From NCBI GenBank assembly GCA_015059715.1, contig SUZV01000001.1, positions 180,948-244,947 on the forward strand: a DNA stretch of 64,000 bases, in the 5' to 3' direction. Below the pieces are notes generated by a model. It worked only from the letters and a program-made list of their open reading frames with translations, did not search any database and was not told where the DNA came from. Shown here piece after piece: positions 1 through 8,892 of this stretch; the first letter of the stretch is position 1, and each line of letters starts with the position of its first letter. The stretch is from Rikenellaceae bacterium (GTDB lineage Bacteria > Bacteroidota > Bacteroidia > Bacteroidales > Rikenellaceae). Made by a program: the position numbers and the translations under genes.

Positions 1-1609
1 TGTCGGCATCCTCGGCAGCATACTCCGCAACACGCTCGATACCAACCATATCCATAGTTATCTGCTTTGTCCCCTTGCCTATGAGCGTCTCGATAGATAT
101 GGGGCGATAGTTAAGGTATCGCTCGGCGAGAAAGTCCATGTTGTGGCGCGACTCGGAGTCTATGAGGTAGTGCAGCAGCATAGTATCTATCTTGCTGCCA
201 CGCACCTCGATGCCCAAGTTGCGAAGTACCATAATGTCGAACTTAATATTTTGCCCTATCTTTGAGATATCCTCGCTCTCGAAGAGTGGGCGTAGCACCT
301 CGGCATACTGCACTCTATTTTCGTTGTTAAATGGCAGATACCACGCCTCGCCCCTCTCTGCGGCAAACGACATACCCACGATGTTACTATTTATAGGGTC
401 AAGACCCGTAGTCTCGGTGTCGAAACAAAATTCGCTGTACCTTGAAAGCGTGGCGCACACCTCGCTGAGCTCCTCGACACTATGTATTATGTGGTAGTTA
501 TGGGGTGTATTGGCTATAGTGCCAATCTCGGGTGTGGCAACATCGTCGGCTACCGCCTGAGCCTCTGTTGTTGTGCTAACCTCTGCGGATATCTCCGATG
601 TGGTAGGGGTGTCGAATAGTGCGAAGAGGTCGCCCTGACCCTCAAGGCTTGCGCGACGCTTGGCCTCTGCCTTGCTACGCGACACCTCCTGCATCTGTAT
701 CTGTGGCTCCTGATGCACACCTTGGCTCACAGGTGCGATGGGTGCAACATTCTCTAAGTCGCGCAGAAAGGATGAGAAGTTTAGCTCGCTATACAACCCC
801 CTCAGCTCGGTATAGTTCGGCTCGCATATCTCGAACTCGGTGGCGACAAAGTCGATAGGCACATCGGTGCATATTGTCGTAAGCCTCTTGGCTAAGAGGA
901 GTTTGTCGCCCCACTCGGCAATATTCTTACCCGTCTTACCACCTATGGCTGCGGCGTTGGCCAAGATATTCTCCACCTCGCCCCACTCACGAACTAACTT
1001 CGAGGCACCCTTCTCGCCTATGCCTGGCACTCCAGGGATGTTGTCGGCACTATCGCCCCAGAGGGCCAAGATGTCACGTACCAATCTCGGGTCCGAGATG
1101 CCATACTTCTGCTTGATAGCCTCCTTGTCGACAATCTCTGTAGCATCGCCCTTCTGTCTGTAAATTACGCAGTTATCGTCAACAAGCTGGCCGTAGTCCT
1201 TGTCTGGCGTGACCATAAATACGTTGTAGCCAGCCTCTGCGCCGCGCTTGGCTAACGTGCCGATAACATCGTCGGCCTCGTAGCCTGCAACCTCAAGGAT
1301 GGGTATGCGCATAGCCTCAAGTAGACGCTTTACGTAGGGCACCGAGAGGATGATATCCTCGGGCGTAGGGGGGCGGTTAGCCTTATACTCTGGGAACATC
1401 TCGCGGCGGAAGCAGCCTCCAGGGGGGTCAAATGCAACACCTATAAGGTCGGGTTTTTCGCGGCGAAGTATATCGCGAAGGAACTTCGTAAGGCCAAATA
1501 TCACCGAGGTATTTAGTCCGCTGCGACTACGCATAGGTCGCCCCATAAAGGCGTAGTAGTATTTGAATATCAATGCATAGGCATCGATAAGGTATAGGCT
1601 TTGGCGCAT
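1..1609 (-). CDS. polA: DNA polymerase I, N-terminal part (cut by window edge)
   Basis: Not in the ORF track because it is open at the left edge; I translated it by hand (about 536 residues, starting MRQSLYLIDAYALIF). Residues 1-290 are the 5'-3' (FEN-type) nuclease domain, with the acidic stretches VAGYEADD and ALWGDSADNIPG. A variable linker follows to about residue 360. Then comes the 3'-5' exonuclease domain with all three motifs visible (FDTETTGLD, QNIKFD and YAAEDAD), so proofreading looks intact, which is not the case in many bacterial PolA proteins. The polymerase domain lies outside the window. Family role: primer removal and gap filling in replication and repair. It is the last visible gene of the leftward run, and its start codon lies inside one copy of a 17-bp direct repeat. 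Confidence 0.95.
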   Translation of the reverse strand, partial: MRQSLYLIDAYALIFKYYYAFMGRPMRSRSGLNTSVIFGLTKFLRDILRREKPDLIGVAFDPPGGCFRREMFPEYKANRPPTPEDIILSVPYVKRLLEAMRIPILEVAGYEADDVIGTLAKRGAEAGYNVFMVTPDKDYGQLVDDNCVIYRQKGDATEIVDKEAIKQKYGISDPRLVRDILALWGDSADNIPGVPGIGEKGASKLVREWGEVENILANAAAIGGKTGKNIAEWGDKLLLAKRLTTICTDVPIDFVATEFEICEPNYTELRGLYSELNFSSFLRDLENVAPIAPVSQGVHQEPQIQMQEVSRSKAEAKRRASLEGQGDLFALFDTPTTSEISAEVSTTTEAQAVADDVATPEIGTIANTPHNYHIIHSVEELSEVCATLSRYSEFCFDTETTGLDPINSNIVGMSFAAERGEAWYLPFNNENRVQYAEVLRPLFESEDISKIGQNIKFDIMVLRNLGIEVRGSKIDTMLLHYLIDSESRHNMDFLAERYLNYRPISIETLIGKGTKQITMDMVGIERVAEYAAEDAD

Positions 1610-1745
1610 AGTGCTTTAGTTAGTGCGTGTAAGCAATTTTCGATTTTCTGGTGCTCTGCACCTCCCTTTGATAAGGGAGGCTTTGCGTTGTATATGCAGA
1701 GTCTATGTCTACCCTTTAGCCCCACTTATATAGGCTTTGGCGCAT
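1593..1745. repeat. 17-bp direct repeat flanking a 119-bp spacer at the polA start
   Basis: TATAGGCTTTGGCGCAT occurs exactly at 1593-1609, where it covers the polA start codon, and again at 1729-1745. The spacer carries a perfect 8-bp hairpin, CCTCCCTT-TGAT-AAGGGAGG (1661-1680), enclosed by a second inverted pair, CTCTGCA (1654-1660) and TGCAGAG (1695-1701). This could be a tandem duplication of the polA 5' end or a small insertion with duplicated target. No coding potential was seen in the spacer. Confidence 0.75.
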
Positions 1746-1757
1746 GCTCTTTTAGCG

Positions 1758-2210
1758 TTAAAAGTTATCCGTAGCGTACCACTCGGCATAGGATGTGGCA
1801 GTCTCATGGAGCTTGAGCGAGTGAAGCTCTATATCGTCGGGCAGAGCCTCAAGAAGTCGCTCGGCAAAGTCCGAGAGCATATTCTCGCACGTAGGCTGGT
1901 AGTCGGTGAGCACAATCTTCGAGAAGCGGAAGCTCACAGCCTCGCACACCTCCTTAGCCTCGGGAGTATTGCGCATAATAAAGGCGTGGTCAAGAGGCTC
2001 GACAATCTGCTCGTTGACGATGCGCTTAAGTATTCCGAAGTCCATAACCATACCGAGCTTCGGAGAGTCGGGGTTGCGCTCAGGCTCGCCCTTAACCGTG
2101 ACGAAGAGTCGGTATGAGTGGCCGTGAATCTCGCGACATAGACCATCGTAGCCCTCAAGTGAGTGTGCCGCCTCGAAAGAAAACTCTTTTGTAAGTCGTA
2201 TTACTGACAT
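1758..2210 (-). CDS. queD: 6-carboxytetrahydropterin synthase (QueD/PTPS family)
   Basis: This 150-aa protein has the length and motifs of the family. H16 (FEAAH) and H29/H31 (HGHSY) are the zinc ligands, C25 in GLCREIHGH is the usual catalytic cysteine, and PTCEN and LHETATSYAEW are the conserved C-terminal segments. In the family this converts dihydroneopterin triphosphate to 6-carboxytetrahydropterin, the second step to queuosine in tRNA. A pyruvoyl-tetrahydropterin synthase role is possible but less likely in this phylum. A TATCTTTG box reads toward the gene on the minus strand (2253-2260). Confidence 0.9.
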   Translation of the reverse strand: MSVIRLTKEFSFEAAHSLEGYDGLCREIHGHSYRLFVTVKGEPERNPDSPKLGMVMDFGILKRIVNEQIVEPLDHAFIMRNTPEAKEVCEAVSFRFSKIVLTDYQPTCENMLSDFAERLLEALPDDIELHSLKLHETATSYAEWYATDNF

Positions 2211-2252
2211 TGTATAATCTATTTATTATTGTTATCACATAGTTGTCTACTA

Positions 2253-2260
2253 CAAAGATA
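2253..2260 (-). promoter_or_regulatory. -7 promoter box upstream of queD
   Basis: On the minus strand this is TATCTTTG, matching the Bacteroidales TAnnTTTG element, about 43 nt before the queD ATG. No clear -33 TTG was found at the usual spacing. Confidence 0.45.
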
Positions 2261-2329
2261 CGCTATTTATTAATATAAATAGGCGGTAGCGAGAGATTTT
2301 TTTAATACCCTGCATCTATATATCTCAAT

Positions 2330-2360
2330 ATGGGCCACCCACACAGCGCAGGTAGCCCAT
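2330..2360 (-). terminator. Hairpin downstream of the FadL-type barrel gene
   Basis: ATGGGCCACC and GGTAGCCCAT form a stem with one mismatch around an 11-nt loop, about 30 nt after the stop of the barrel gene. The T tract after the stem is weak, so termination is inferred from position. Confidence 0.5.
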
Positions 2361-2389
2361 AATGCTTGCTTACTCTCCTCTCTGCGAGG

Positions 2390-4084
2390 TTAGAACCTTA
2401 CGCCGAAGGTCAGCACCGCAATGTGGCGATTTGTCGTCGAGTTATATACTCTGCTCTCGATATTTTGCTCTGGGTCCTCGCTGTCGATAGCGTAGAAGGT
2501 CTGGTAACCTGTGTACTTCGTTGTACCATACTGGTAGGCTAAGTCGAGGTATATATAGCTATTAAACTTAATACCAAAACCTGCGGTGGCGTACCACTGC
2601 TCGGTAGGTATCGAGTGCGAGGCTATGATATCCTTGTAACCCTCGCGAAGTGTTGAGCCGCTCCAGATATAACCTACACGCACAGGGAGGAATGGCAGAA
2701 TGTAGGCCTCGGCACCGACACGCAGTGTGTTGCTGCCCTTGAAGAGCTCCTTATTAGTGCCCGTATAGCTTAGGCCCATTATGGGTGAGTGCTGTAGGCG
2801 TGTAGACTGATACCAGCTACGCTCGTAGTCGGCCGAGACGATGATGCGCTTAAGAAGCGTAACGGCTACACCCGTAAGCAGGCGCGATGGACTGCGGAAC
2901 CTCCAAGCGTTAGGACCTACATCCTCCCAAATAGGGGTGCTTACATCGTCATACATATAGCCTCTTGGGCCGATATCGTAGTCTTCGGGGTTATCACCTG
3001 CACTATATGTGCTCGACCACATATTGCCACCATAGCGTATGGCAACATCGTAGTAGGTGGGGGTGTGGTAGGCAATACCTATGCGAAGCCAATCTACGGG
3101 GCGTGCCGTAGCACCTATCTTGAAGTTAAAACCCGTACCCGAGAGACGTGTGCGCTGCATATAGTTCATATAGATTAACTGGTAGGGCATTGCATCGCCC
3201 GAAGGTAGTGTCTCCTCGGTGTAGATATAGTCCTCGCCATAGAACACCTCGCGGCGATAGCTGAGCGTCTGTATGCCCAGCGAAGCACCTACATAGAAGC
3301 GGTCGCTAAGGTTGAAGCCTGCGGTGATGGCGTACTCACCGAGCGAACCTCGTGTCTCGACAGACGAGTACTGGTCCACCTCGGCATCTGGGTGGATACG
3401 GTCGATAAACCACCCCTGGTCATCCTTGTTCGTAAGTCCATTCTTATAGGCCAATACTGCACCCCAGTAGAATGGGTCGCTCCCGAAACTCATTGTCCCA
3501 TCATCCTTAGTAGTTAGGCCGTCAACGTTAGCAAGCGTGCAGAAGACGTTGGCAAGGCTATTGGTGGCGGGGTTGCCAATTGATGCGATAAGCGTGTTGC
3601 GGTTAAAGTCGGCAATGCGGTTATAGGTCACACCGAAGTTGATATTCGTAAGTGTCCCTGTACCCTTATAGGCCGTAAAGATACCTCCAAAGCTCGACAG
3701 ACCAAAACGCTCCGAGTGGTCCGAGAATGTCTGGTCATGCTTCGGAGTGCCAACAGGATAGAACGCATCGCTATTGGCCGTCGGAGTCTTGCTAAACTGC
3801 ATCATCAACGAGATATTGAGGTCGCTCTGGACATACATGCCTATTCCCGCAGGGTTGAGCGATGCCGAGATCATATCTGCTCCCAAGGCCGTAAAGGCGT
3901 TACCCATAGCCATAGAGCGTGCCGTACCATAGTTGTGCGACGTAAACGAGAGCTCGTAGAGGTCGTACCAGCCTAATATATCATTATTTAGAGTCGTGCC
4001 GCCAAAGTCTACGCTCTGTCCGCGTGACGTGTTTGTCACAAGGCTCAGAACTGCGATAGCGAGTATGGTGCAAAGTCGTTTCAT
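2390..4084 (-). CDS. Outer-membrane transport barrel, OMPP1/FadL/TodX-like
   Basis: This 564-aa protein has a signal peptide (MKRLCTILAIAVLSLVTNTSRG). After cleavage, the N-terminal segment AMGNAFTALGADMISASLNPAGIGMYV is the hallmark of Bacteroidota FadL-like transporters. The rest is alternating aromatic/polar strands ending in phenylalanine (AVLTFGVRF), as expected for an outer-membrane barrel recognised by BamA. FadL relatives take up hydrophobic molecules, but the substrate here is unknown. It starts 24 nt after the YYPG-repeat lipoprotein gene on the same strand, so the two are probably co-transcribed and may act together at the outer membrane. Confidence 0.8.
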   Translation of the reverse strand: MKRLCTILAIAVLSLVTNTSRGQSVDFGGTTLNNDILGWYDLYELSFTSHNYGTARSMAMGNAFTALGADMISASLNPAGIGMYVQSDLNISLMMQFSKTPTANSDAFYPVGTPKHDQTFSDHSERFGLSSFGGIFTAYKGTGTLTNINFGVTYNRIADFNRNTLIASIGNPATNSLANVFCTLANVDGLTTKDDGTMSFGSDPFYWGAVLAYKNGLTNKDDQGWFIDRIHPDAEVDQYSSVETRGSLGEYAITAGFNLSDRFYVGASLGIQTLSYRREVFYGEDYIYTEETLPSGDAMPYQLIYMNYMQRTRLSGTGFNFKIGATARPVDWLRIGIAYHTPTYYDVAIRYGGNMWSSTYSAGDNPEDYDIGPRGYMYDDVSTPIWEDVGPNAWRFRSPSRLLTGVAVTLLKRIIVSADYERSWYQSTRLQHSPIMGLSYTGTNKELFKGSNTLRVGAEAYILPFLPVRVGYIWSGSTLREGYKDIIASHSIPTEQWYATAGFGIKFNSYIYLDLAYQYGTTKYTGYQTFYAIDSEDPEQNIESRVYNSTTNRHIAVLTFGVRF

Positions 4085-4108
4085 ATGATAAAGATTATAA
4101 TTTCCAGA

Positions 4109-5305
4109 TTATCGGCGTGATGATGTCGTGCCTCCTACGCGACCACCGCCGCTGCTGCCAGTGCGTGTGCCACCAGAGAAGCCTCCGCTACCTCTATTTC
4201 CCTCGATAGTCGTTGCCGCCTTAGCCTCATTTGTCCTGTTCGACTGGCGATAGTTATTACTGCGCTCTCTATACTGAGTGCTCTGCTGTGTACGATTAGT
4301 CGTTGTGCCACTAACGCGGCCAGCAGAGCTATTGGTGCTGCCATTATAGCGGTTCGTAGGCCTTGTCTTGCTCTGGTTTATGCCCGTTGAGGTTGCTCCA
4401 GAGTGCGCTGGACGACCACTCTCGTAGTTACCCCTTATGCCGCCACCATAGTTGCGGTTAGAGGTTGGCGATGTATAGCGCGATGCCGAGTTACGACGAT
4501 CGTCATACTTGCCATGATGCTCGCCTCCGTGATGGTGTGGAGGACGTGGTGGATAGTAGCCAGGATAGTAGCCAGGATAGTAGCCAGGGTAGTACCCAGG
4601 GTAGTACCCAGGATAATAACCAGGATAGTAGCCTGGATAGAAGCCAGGACCCCAATAGAAGCCGTAGCAGATAGTCCAGTTCCAGTCGTACCACGAGTAG
4701 TGTGGATAGCCCCACCAGGTGTGGTAGAAGGGGGCGGTATATATATTCCAGCCATAGTTCCATGGCGATGAGTAGATGCCAAAGGTTACATTTGTAGCTC
4801 CCCACGAACCAAACATCGAGGTGATATACTTCGGCTCGACCCACACCTGATCGCCCGACACCATAATGTTATAGTATGCAGGGTCGTAGGCCGTAGCAAA
4901 GTACATAGCATCGTTGGTGGCTAAATTGTAGTAGCTCGATGGTAGCTTGTACGTAGGAGAGTTAAAACCATATAGGCGGCGTGCGTACGCGCTCTCGTAG
5001 TCATCGGCAACGATAGAGTTATACGAGGGCGAGTCGTCTAATGTGGCGTAGTACTGCTGCTCGGCATTGTTGGCATTGGCCTCGGCCATGCGAGCCTCCC
5101 ACATTGCCTGTCGTGCCTCAGCCTCGGCCCTATCTGCCTCAGCCTTAGCCTTAAGCTCGATGGCTACCTGCTCGCGATTGTTGTCGCGATACAAATCGCT
5201 CGACCCGTATGACGATGAGCTGAGCATAGCCGTACAACCACCTAAGAGCAGCGTGCTAAGCGATAATGCTATGATGTAAAGTGATTTTCTCATACGATTA
5301 CTCAT
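4109..5305 (-). CDS. Predicted lipoprotein with YYPG tandem repeats
   Basis: I do not recognise a named family. The 398-aa protein starts with a lipoprotein signal (LSTLLLGGC, lipobox cysteine at about residue 24). Next come a short alpha-helical, Glu/Ala-rich stretch (KAKAEADRAEAEARQAMWEA), a globular aromatic region, eight YYPG units at about residues 220-252, a His-rich patch (RPPHHHGGEHHG), and a long Ser/Thr/Asn/Gly/Arg-rich tail. The composition suggests a surface-exposed, flexible protein. It sits immediately upstream of a FadL-like barrel gene. If translation starts at MRKSLYI instead, the protein is four residues shorter; the signal peptide is the same. Confidence 0.75.
   Translation of the reverse strand: MSNRMRKSLYIIALSLSTLLLGGCTAMLSSSSYGSSDLYRDNNREQVAIELKAKAEADRAEAEARQAMWEARMAEANANNAEQQYYATLDDSPSYNSIVADDYESAYARRLYGFNSPTYKLPSSYYNLATNDAMYFATAYDPAYYNIMVSGDQVWVEPKYITSMFGSWGATNVTFGIYSSPWNYGWNIYTAPFYHTWWGYPHYSWYDWNWTICYGFYWGPGFYPGYYPGYYPGYYPGYYPGYYPGYYPGYYPPRPPHHHGGEHHGKYDDRRNSASRYTSPTSNRNYGGGIRGNYESGRPAHSGATSTGINQSKTRPTNRYNGSTNSSAGRVSGTTTNRTQQSTQYRERSNNYRQSNRTNEAKAATTIEGNRGSGGFSGGTRTGSSGGGRVGGTTSSRR
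4551..4646 (-). repeat. Eight tandem 12-bp units encoding YYPG
   Basis: Plus-strand unit GGATAGTAGCCA with small variations (GGGTAGTACCCA, GGATAATAACCA), eight units in a row. Each unit encodes one Tyr-Tyr-Pro-Gly on the minus strand (one unit reads FYPG). The 12-nt unit keeps the frame, so copy-number change would alter protein length without frameshift. Confidence 0.9.
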
Positions 5306-5420
5306 TTTTTTAGGATATCCTATAATTAAGTAAATATCTCTTAAGGGAGGTCCCTTTTTCGGTCGCTATTTATATCCCCTCTCGTTAACAAATATACTAC
5401 ATATCGGTATCTGTTAGTCA

Positions 5421-5428
5421 CAAAGATA
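5421..5428 (-). promoter_or_regulatory. -7 promoter box upstream of the lipoprotein gene
   Basis: The minus strand reads TATCTTTG (TAnnTTTG type), about 115 nt before the start codon, in an AT-rich gap. The nearest upstream TTG is spaced about 23 nt away, longer than usual. The likely transcript would cover the lipoprotein and barrel genes. Confidence 0.4.
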
Positions 5429-5531
5429 CACATTCTTTTAATATATATAACCAAAACAGAGGTGAAATGTAAAAATTAGGGGGTCAAACGCCTAAATCTA
5501 TCATTAAACCTGCTCTATGGCTTCGGCCGTA

Positions 5532-6140
5532 CTACTTATCGTCGCTACAAACCTCGCGGCGGTTCTTTAGCGCGTGAGTAATGGTCAGCTCGTCAACATA
5601 CTCAAGTTCATCTCCAAATCCTATGCCGCGAGCGATGGTCGTGACTTTAACATCGGGGAAGGCCTTGAGGCGGTTGAGTAGGTAGAAGAGCGTCGTCTCG
5701 CCCTCGACAGAGGTGGAGATGGCGATGATAACCTCGCGAACTGTACCCGTGAGGAGCTTGTCGGCCAGAAGGTCTATCTTTAAATCCGAAGGCCCTATGC
5801 CCTGCATGGGCGAGATAACTCCGCCTAAAATGTGGTAGATGCCCTGATACTGTCCCGTATTCTCTATCGACATAAGGTCCTGCACCTGCTCAACAACGCA
5901 GATGGTTGAGTGGTCGCGACGGCTATCGGCGCATATTGGACATATATCGCTATCCGACAGATTGTTGCAGCTCGTGCAGTAGCGCACATCGTGACGAAAC
6001 TTCGAGATACTCTCCGAGAGTGAGTCTACAACATCTGGCTCAAGACGAAGAATATGCATAGCCAAGCGCAGGGCTGTACGACGACCAATGCCTGGAAGTC
6101 GCTGAAGCTCACTACATACATTATCCAAGAGTCGTGACAT
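5532..6140 (-). CDS. recR: Recombination mediator RecR
   Basis: I trimmed the ORF to the internal ATG (MSRLLDNVCSELQRLPGIG), giving 202 aa, the normal RecR length. The longer ORF would overlap batE and lacks homology. Visible parts: helix-hairpin-helix LPGIGRRTALRLA (about 14-26), a C4 zinc finger CTSCNNLSDSDICPIC (about 55-70), and a Toprim domain starting ICVVEQVQDL with GVISPMQGIGP and STSVEGETT. RecR, with RecO and in some species RecF, loads RecA on single-stranded gaps. It starts 28 nt after batE and is probably in that transcript. Confidence 0.95.
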   Translation of the reverse strand: MSRLLDNVCSELQRLPGIGRRTALRLAMHILRLEPDVVDSLSESISKFRHDVRYCTSCNNLSDSDICPICADSRRDHSTICVVEQVQDLMSIENTGQYQGIYHILGGVISPMQGIGPSDLKIDLLADKLLTGTVREVIIAISTSVEGETTLFYLLNRLKAFPDVKVTTIARGIGFGDELEYVDELTITHALKNRREVCSDDK

Positions 6141-6168
6141 CGAGTATACCCTTTTACCTATTAGACTA

Positions 6169-6987
6169 CTATATAAGCTCGATGGCCGAGTTGCGTATCC
6201 ACCCCTTCTCGCCATCGGCAAAGATTATCTCTGACCACTCGCCATGGCTACGCGATATGCGAACAGTGACACCCTGCGAGGGCTGACGTATAATCTTCGA
6301 TGCACTATCGGGCGAGGCGTGTACTGGAGTGGTGTCGTTGCACAGCACTACGGCGCGGTTGTCATTTAGTACTGCGTAGTGGCTTGATGTGGCAAGCAGC
6401 GTGCTGAGAAGAAAGCATAGTGCCACAACAATAGATGTAAAGAAGCTCGCCTTACGCAGCGCGATGCGCTCCGAGAGTAGATAAATCATAACAAGCGTGA
6501 GCGTGCAGGCAAACATAATAATCGACACTATCGTCCAACCATTAGTGGTCATCATATTGCGCAGTCCGTGCCAGAGCGTCGTGATAAAGCTCTGCGGTAC
6601 GCCATCCGTATCGTTAGTATGGTCTACGGCAAGCTCCAAATTGTAGCGAGCATCCTCCATTGCAGGGTTAAGCCTCAAGGCGCGGTGGTAGTTGAGCACA
6701 GCATAGCCAAGCTCGCCACCCGAGAAGGGGCGCGAAAGCGTCGGTTGCTGGCCCTGCTTAAAGTAGGCATTGGCGAGGTTGTAATATACGTCATCCGAGG
6801 CCTCGCCCAAGAGGATAATCTGATTGAATGAGTCAATGGCCGTGGCGTAGTCCCTATTTTCGTAGGCCTCAATGCCATCGTGCCAGTGTGCCTGTGCCGT
6901 AGTGCGAGCGTCTGCACCTAATAGTTGTGTCGGTAGCAGCACAATGCCCACCACAGCAAAGAGAGTGTAAAATATTGCTCGTTTCAT
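6169..6987 (-). CDS. batE: BatE-like TPR protein with SH3-like C-terminus
   Basis: 272 aa with a signal peptide or N-terminal anchor (MKRAIFYTLFAVVGIVLLP). TPR units cover about residues 35-115 (YENRDYATAIDSFNQ, DVYYNLANAYFKQG, AVLNYHRALRLNPAMEDARYNLEL). Two membrane helices follow at about 145-205, then a bacterial SH3-like domain (VTVRISRSHGEWSEI, GEKGWIRNSAIELI). It follows batD by 39 nt. The Bat (Bacteroides aerotolerance) proteins are envelope proteins linked to oxygen tolerance; their biochemical role is not settled. batA, batB and batC are not in the window. Confidence 0.85.
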   Translation of the reverse strand: MKRAIFYTLFAVVGIVLLPTQLLGADARTTAQAHWHDGIEAYENRDYATAIDSFNQIILLGEASDDVYYNLANAYFKQGQQPTLSRPFSGGELGYAVLNYHRALRLNPAMEDARYNLELAVDHTNDTDGVPQSFITTLWHGLRNMMTTNGWTIVSIIMFACTLTLVMIYLLSERIALRKASFFTSIVVALCFLLSTLLATSSHYAVLNDNRAVVLCNDTTPVHASPDSASKIIRQPSQGVTVRISRSHGEWSEIIFADGEKGWIRNSAIELI

Positions 6988-7026
6988 ATCTGTATCTATG
7001 CAAATTTTGCCATTATACTTTGGCGA

Positions 7027-8832
7027 TTAACGTTTTACCGCCTCCTCGATTTTCGATATCACATCTATCGCATTGGCATATACCTCGTCCATCTCACCTT
7101 CGGCCGATGGGGCGTACTGCGCCTCCTCGGAGCGAGTGATGATATCGCAGAAGCTCTCGGCAACCGTAGCCGTGACGTTACGCCTATAGAGCTCCTCACG
7201 GATGGTCTCCTTCGTGAGGTTCGAGACAGGAATGTTAAACTTATCGCTTATATATCCCCACATTGCGCGGAGCATCTCCTCGTAGAAGTCGTGGCGACGA
7301 CCCTCCTTCATCGAGCGTTCTGCCATACGCAGGCGTTGTACTGCAACCTTGTCGGCACGCTTCATACGACGCGCCACGATATTACGGTTATCGCGGATAC
7401 GCTTGCGAAGAAGCAGATATACCACGATAAATATCGATGCGCAGAGCACCATTATAAGCCAGTAGCTCGGACTGAGAACAAACGAGGCTGCCGCGCGGTG
7501 TGCCAGTTTGCCCGTATGTATAAAGCGTATGTCGCGGTCAAGCTGGCGCATAGTCGTGGCGTAGTTGGTGAGGCCTCCGCCGCTAATAATGGGTGTCGTG
7601 CTTACGCTACCATCATCAAGGACTCGTATCGTCGCCTGCTCGGTGGCGAGAGTGTGGTACTGACCTGTCGAGGGGTCGAAGTAGCTAAACTCGATAGGCT
7701 CGATGGTAAACTCTCCGGGCGAGCGTGCTACGAATGGGTAGGTATAGGTTATGCTTCCCGAGGTGTTGTTCGACGTAACCTTGATATTGTCTATAACCTT
7801 GGTGTCGTAGACCTCGAAGGACTCGGGGAGCAAAACGCGTGGCGCACTGAGGAACTTAAGATTGCCACTGCCCGAGATGGTGAGCTCTATCTGGTCGGCA
7901 GAGTTACTCTCAATCTGGCTATTTGGCATCTTGGCATTGAGCTTAAAGCTTCCAACAGCACCATTAAACGACGCTGGTGCTCCTGCAGGGAACTCCTTGA
8001 CCTTGATGCTAACAGGGGGACTCTCCAGCTGGCGCGTTACGTGGTAGATGTCGTGACCGCCAAAGAAGATGTTCCTATTACGCTTGCTCTCGACAAATAC
8101 CTGAGCGCGAGCTGTAAGCTTAGCCGCAGGGATGACGATAGCGCCGCTCTGCTGTGGCGAGAGGAGCATCTCGACGAGTTTATAGGCCTCGTAGACACCG
8201 CCATTGTACTCCACACGAGTGGGCGTATTGTCGAAAGAGAGCTCCTGTGACCAGAAACCATCGAACGGGGGTATAGAGACGTTGTCGATATTGTCGATGC
8301 TGGCGCGAGTGTATAGTATCAGCGAGGCACGCATAGACTCTCCCTTATAAAGCTCCGTCTCAGAGACCTTAAGGCGCAGCAAGATGTCATCCTTGCCCAC
8401 GAGATTCTCGGGGTTCTGACCCTGCTCGGCTTTGCTCTTCGTCTCTGTAACGGCCTCGATAAGCAGTGGGTTGGTACGATACTCCTTATCCTTGACCTTG
8501 ACGGTTGCCGAGCCTATGGTATGCTTGCCTGCCGAGGTGGCGATAAGTACATAGGTGTAGGTACACTCGTAGCTCGACGACTGGTGGCCGTTGATAAACT
8601 GTACCGAGTGTCCCGTAGATACCGATGGGCCTGCTACAACATCAAAACCCTCAAACCCTGGGGCTGTGAAGCTATTCCTATCGGGCTCGGCATCGACCTT
8701 AAACTCTACACGAAAGGCCTCGCCTACGGCGATAGGGCTCGGGGCATCGACACTAAACGATACCTGCGCACTGAGCGTATAGCTACAAAGTAGTAGCGCA
8801 ACTGTGAGTGTTAATCTTAGTAATTGTTTCAT
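7027..8832 (-). CDS. batD: BatD, aerotolerance-associated membrane protein
   Basis: I moved the start to the internal ATG giving MKQLLRLTLTVALLLCSYTLSAQ, a clean signal peptide, leaving 601 aa. The upstream ORF extension has no signal or homology. The long periplasmic part has repeated Ig-like beta domains (VSFSVDAPSPIAVGEAFRVEF, NPLLIEAVTE, VSETELYKGESMRASL). One membrane helix near residue 450 (YWLIMVLCASIFIVVYLLL) is followed by a basic cytoplasmic tail. This is the BatD layout. It is the first gene of batD-batE-recR. Interaction with other Bat proteins or a MoxR ATPase is known for the system but cannot be tested here. Confidence 0.9.
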   Translation of the reverse strand: MKQLLRLTLTVALLLCSYTLSAQVSFSVDAPSPIAVGEAFRVEFKVDAEPDRNSFTAPGFEGFDVVAGPSVSTGHSVQFINGHQSSSYECTYTYVLIATSAGKHTIGSATVKVKDKEYRTNPLLIEAVTETKSKAEQGQNPENLVGKDDILLRLKVSETELYKGESMRASLILYTRASIDNIDNVSIPPFDGFWSQELSFDNTPTRVEYNGGVYEAYKLVEMLLSPQQSGAIVIPAAKLTARAQVFVESKRNRNIFFGGHDIYHVTRQLESPPVSIKVKEFPAGAPASFNGAVGSFKLNAKMPNSQIESNSADQIELTISGSGNLKFLSAPRVLLPESFEVYDTKVIDNIKVTSNNTSGSITYTYPFVARSPGEFTIEPIEFSYFDPSTGQYHTLATEQATIRVLDDGSVSTTPIISGGGLTNYATTMRQLDRDIRFIHTGKLAHRAAASFVLSPSYWLIMVLCASIFIVVYLLLRKRIRDNRNIVARRMKRADKVAVQRLRMAERSMKEGRRHDFYEEMLRAMWGYISDKFNIPVSNLTKETIREELYRRNVTATVAESFCDIITRSEEAQYAPSAEGEMDEVYANAIDVISKIEEAVKR

Positions 8833-8892
8833 TACAATGCTCTCTTCATCCTTATTCAGATGTCTGTATAACGCCACATTATGGCCGTTTAT

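Noticed and set aside
4403-4844. Several long ORFs on both strands across the YYPG repeat
   Set aside because: They are shadows created by the repetitive sequence of the lipoprotein gene; their peptides are simple repeats in other frames.
7291-8250. 319-aa plus-strand ORF opposite batD
   Set aside because: It lies wholly antisense to a well-supported gene with no recognisable domain, signal peptide or ribosome site. The high-GC codon pattern of batD leaves the opposite frame open.
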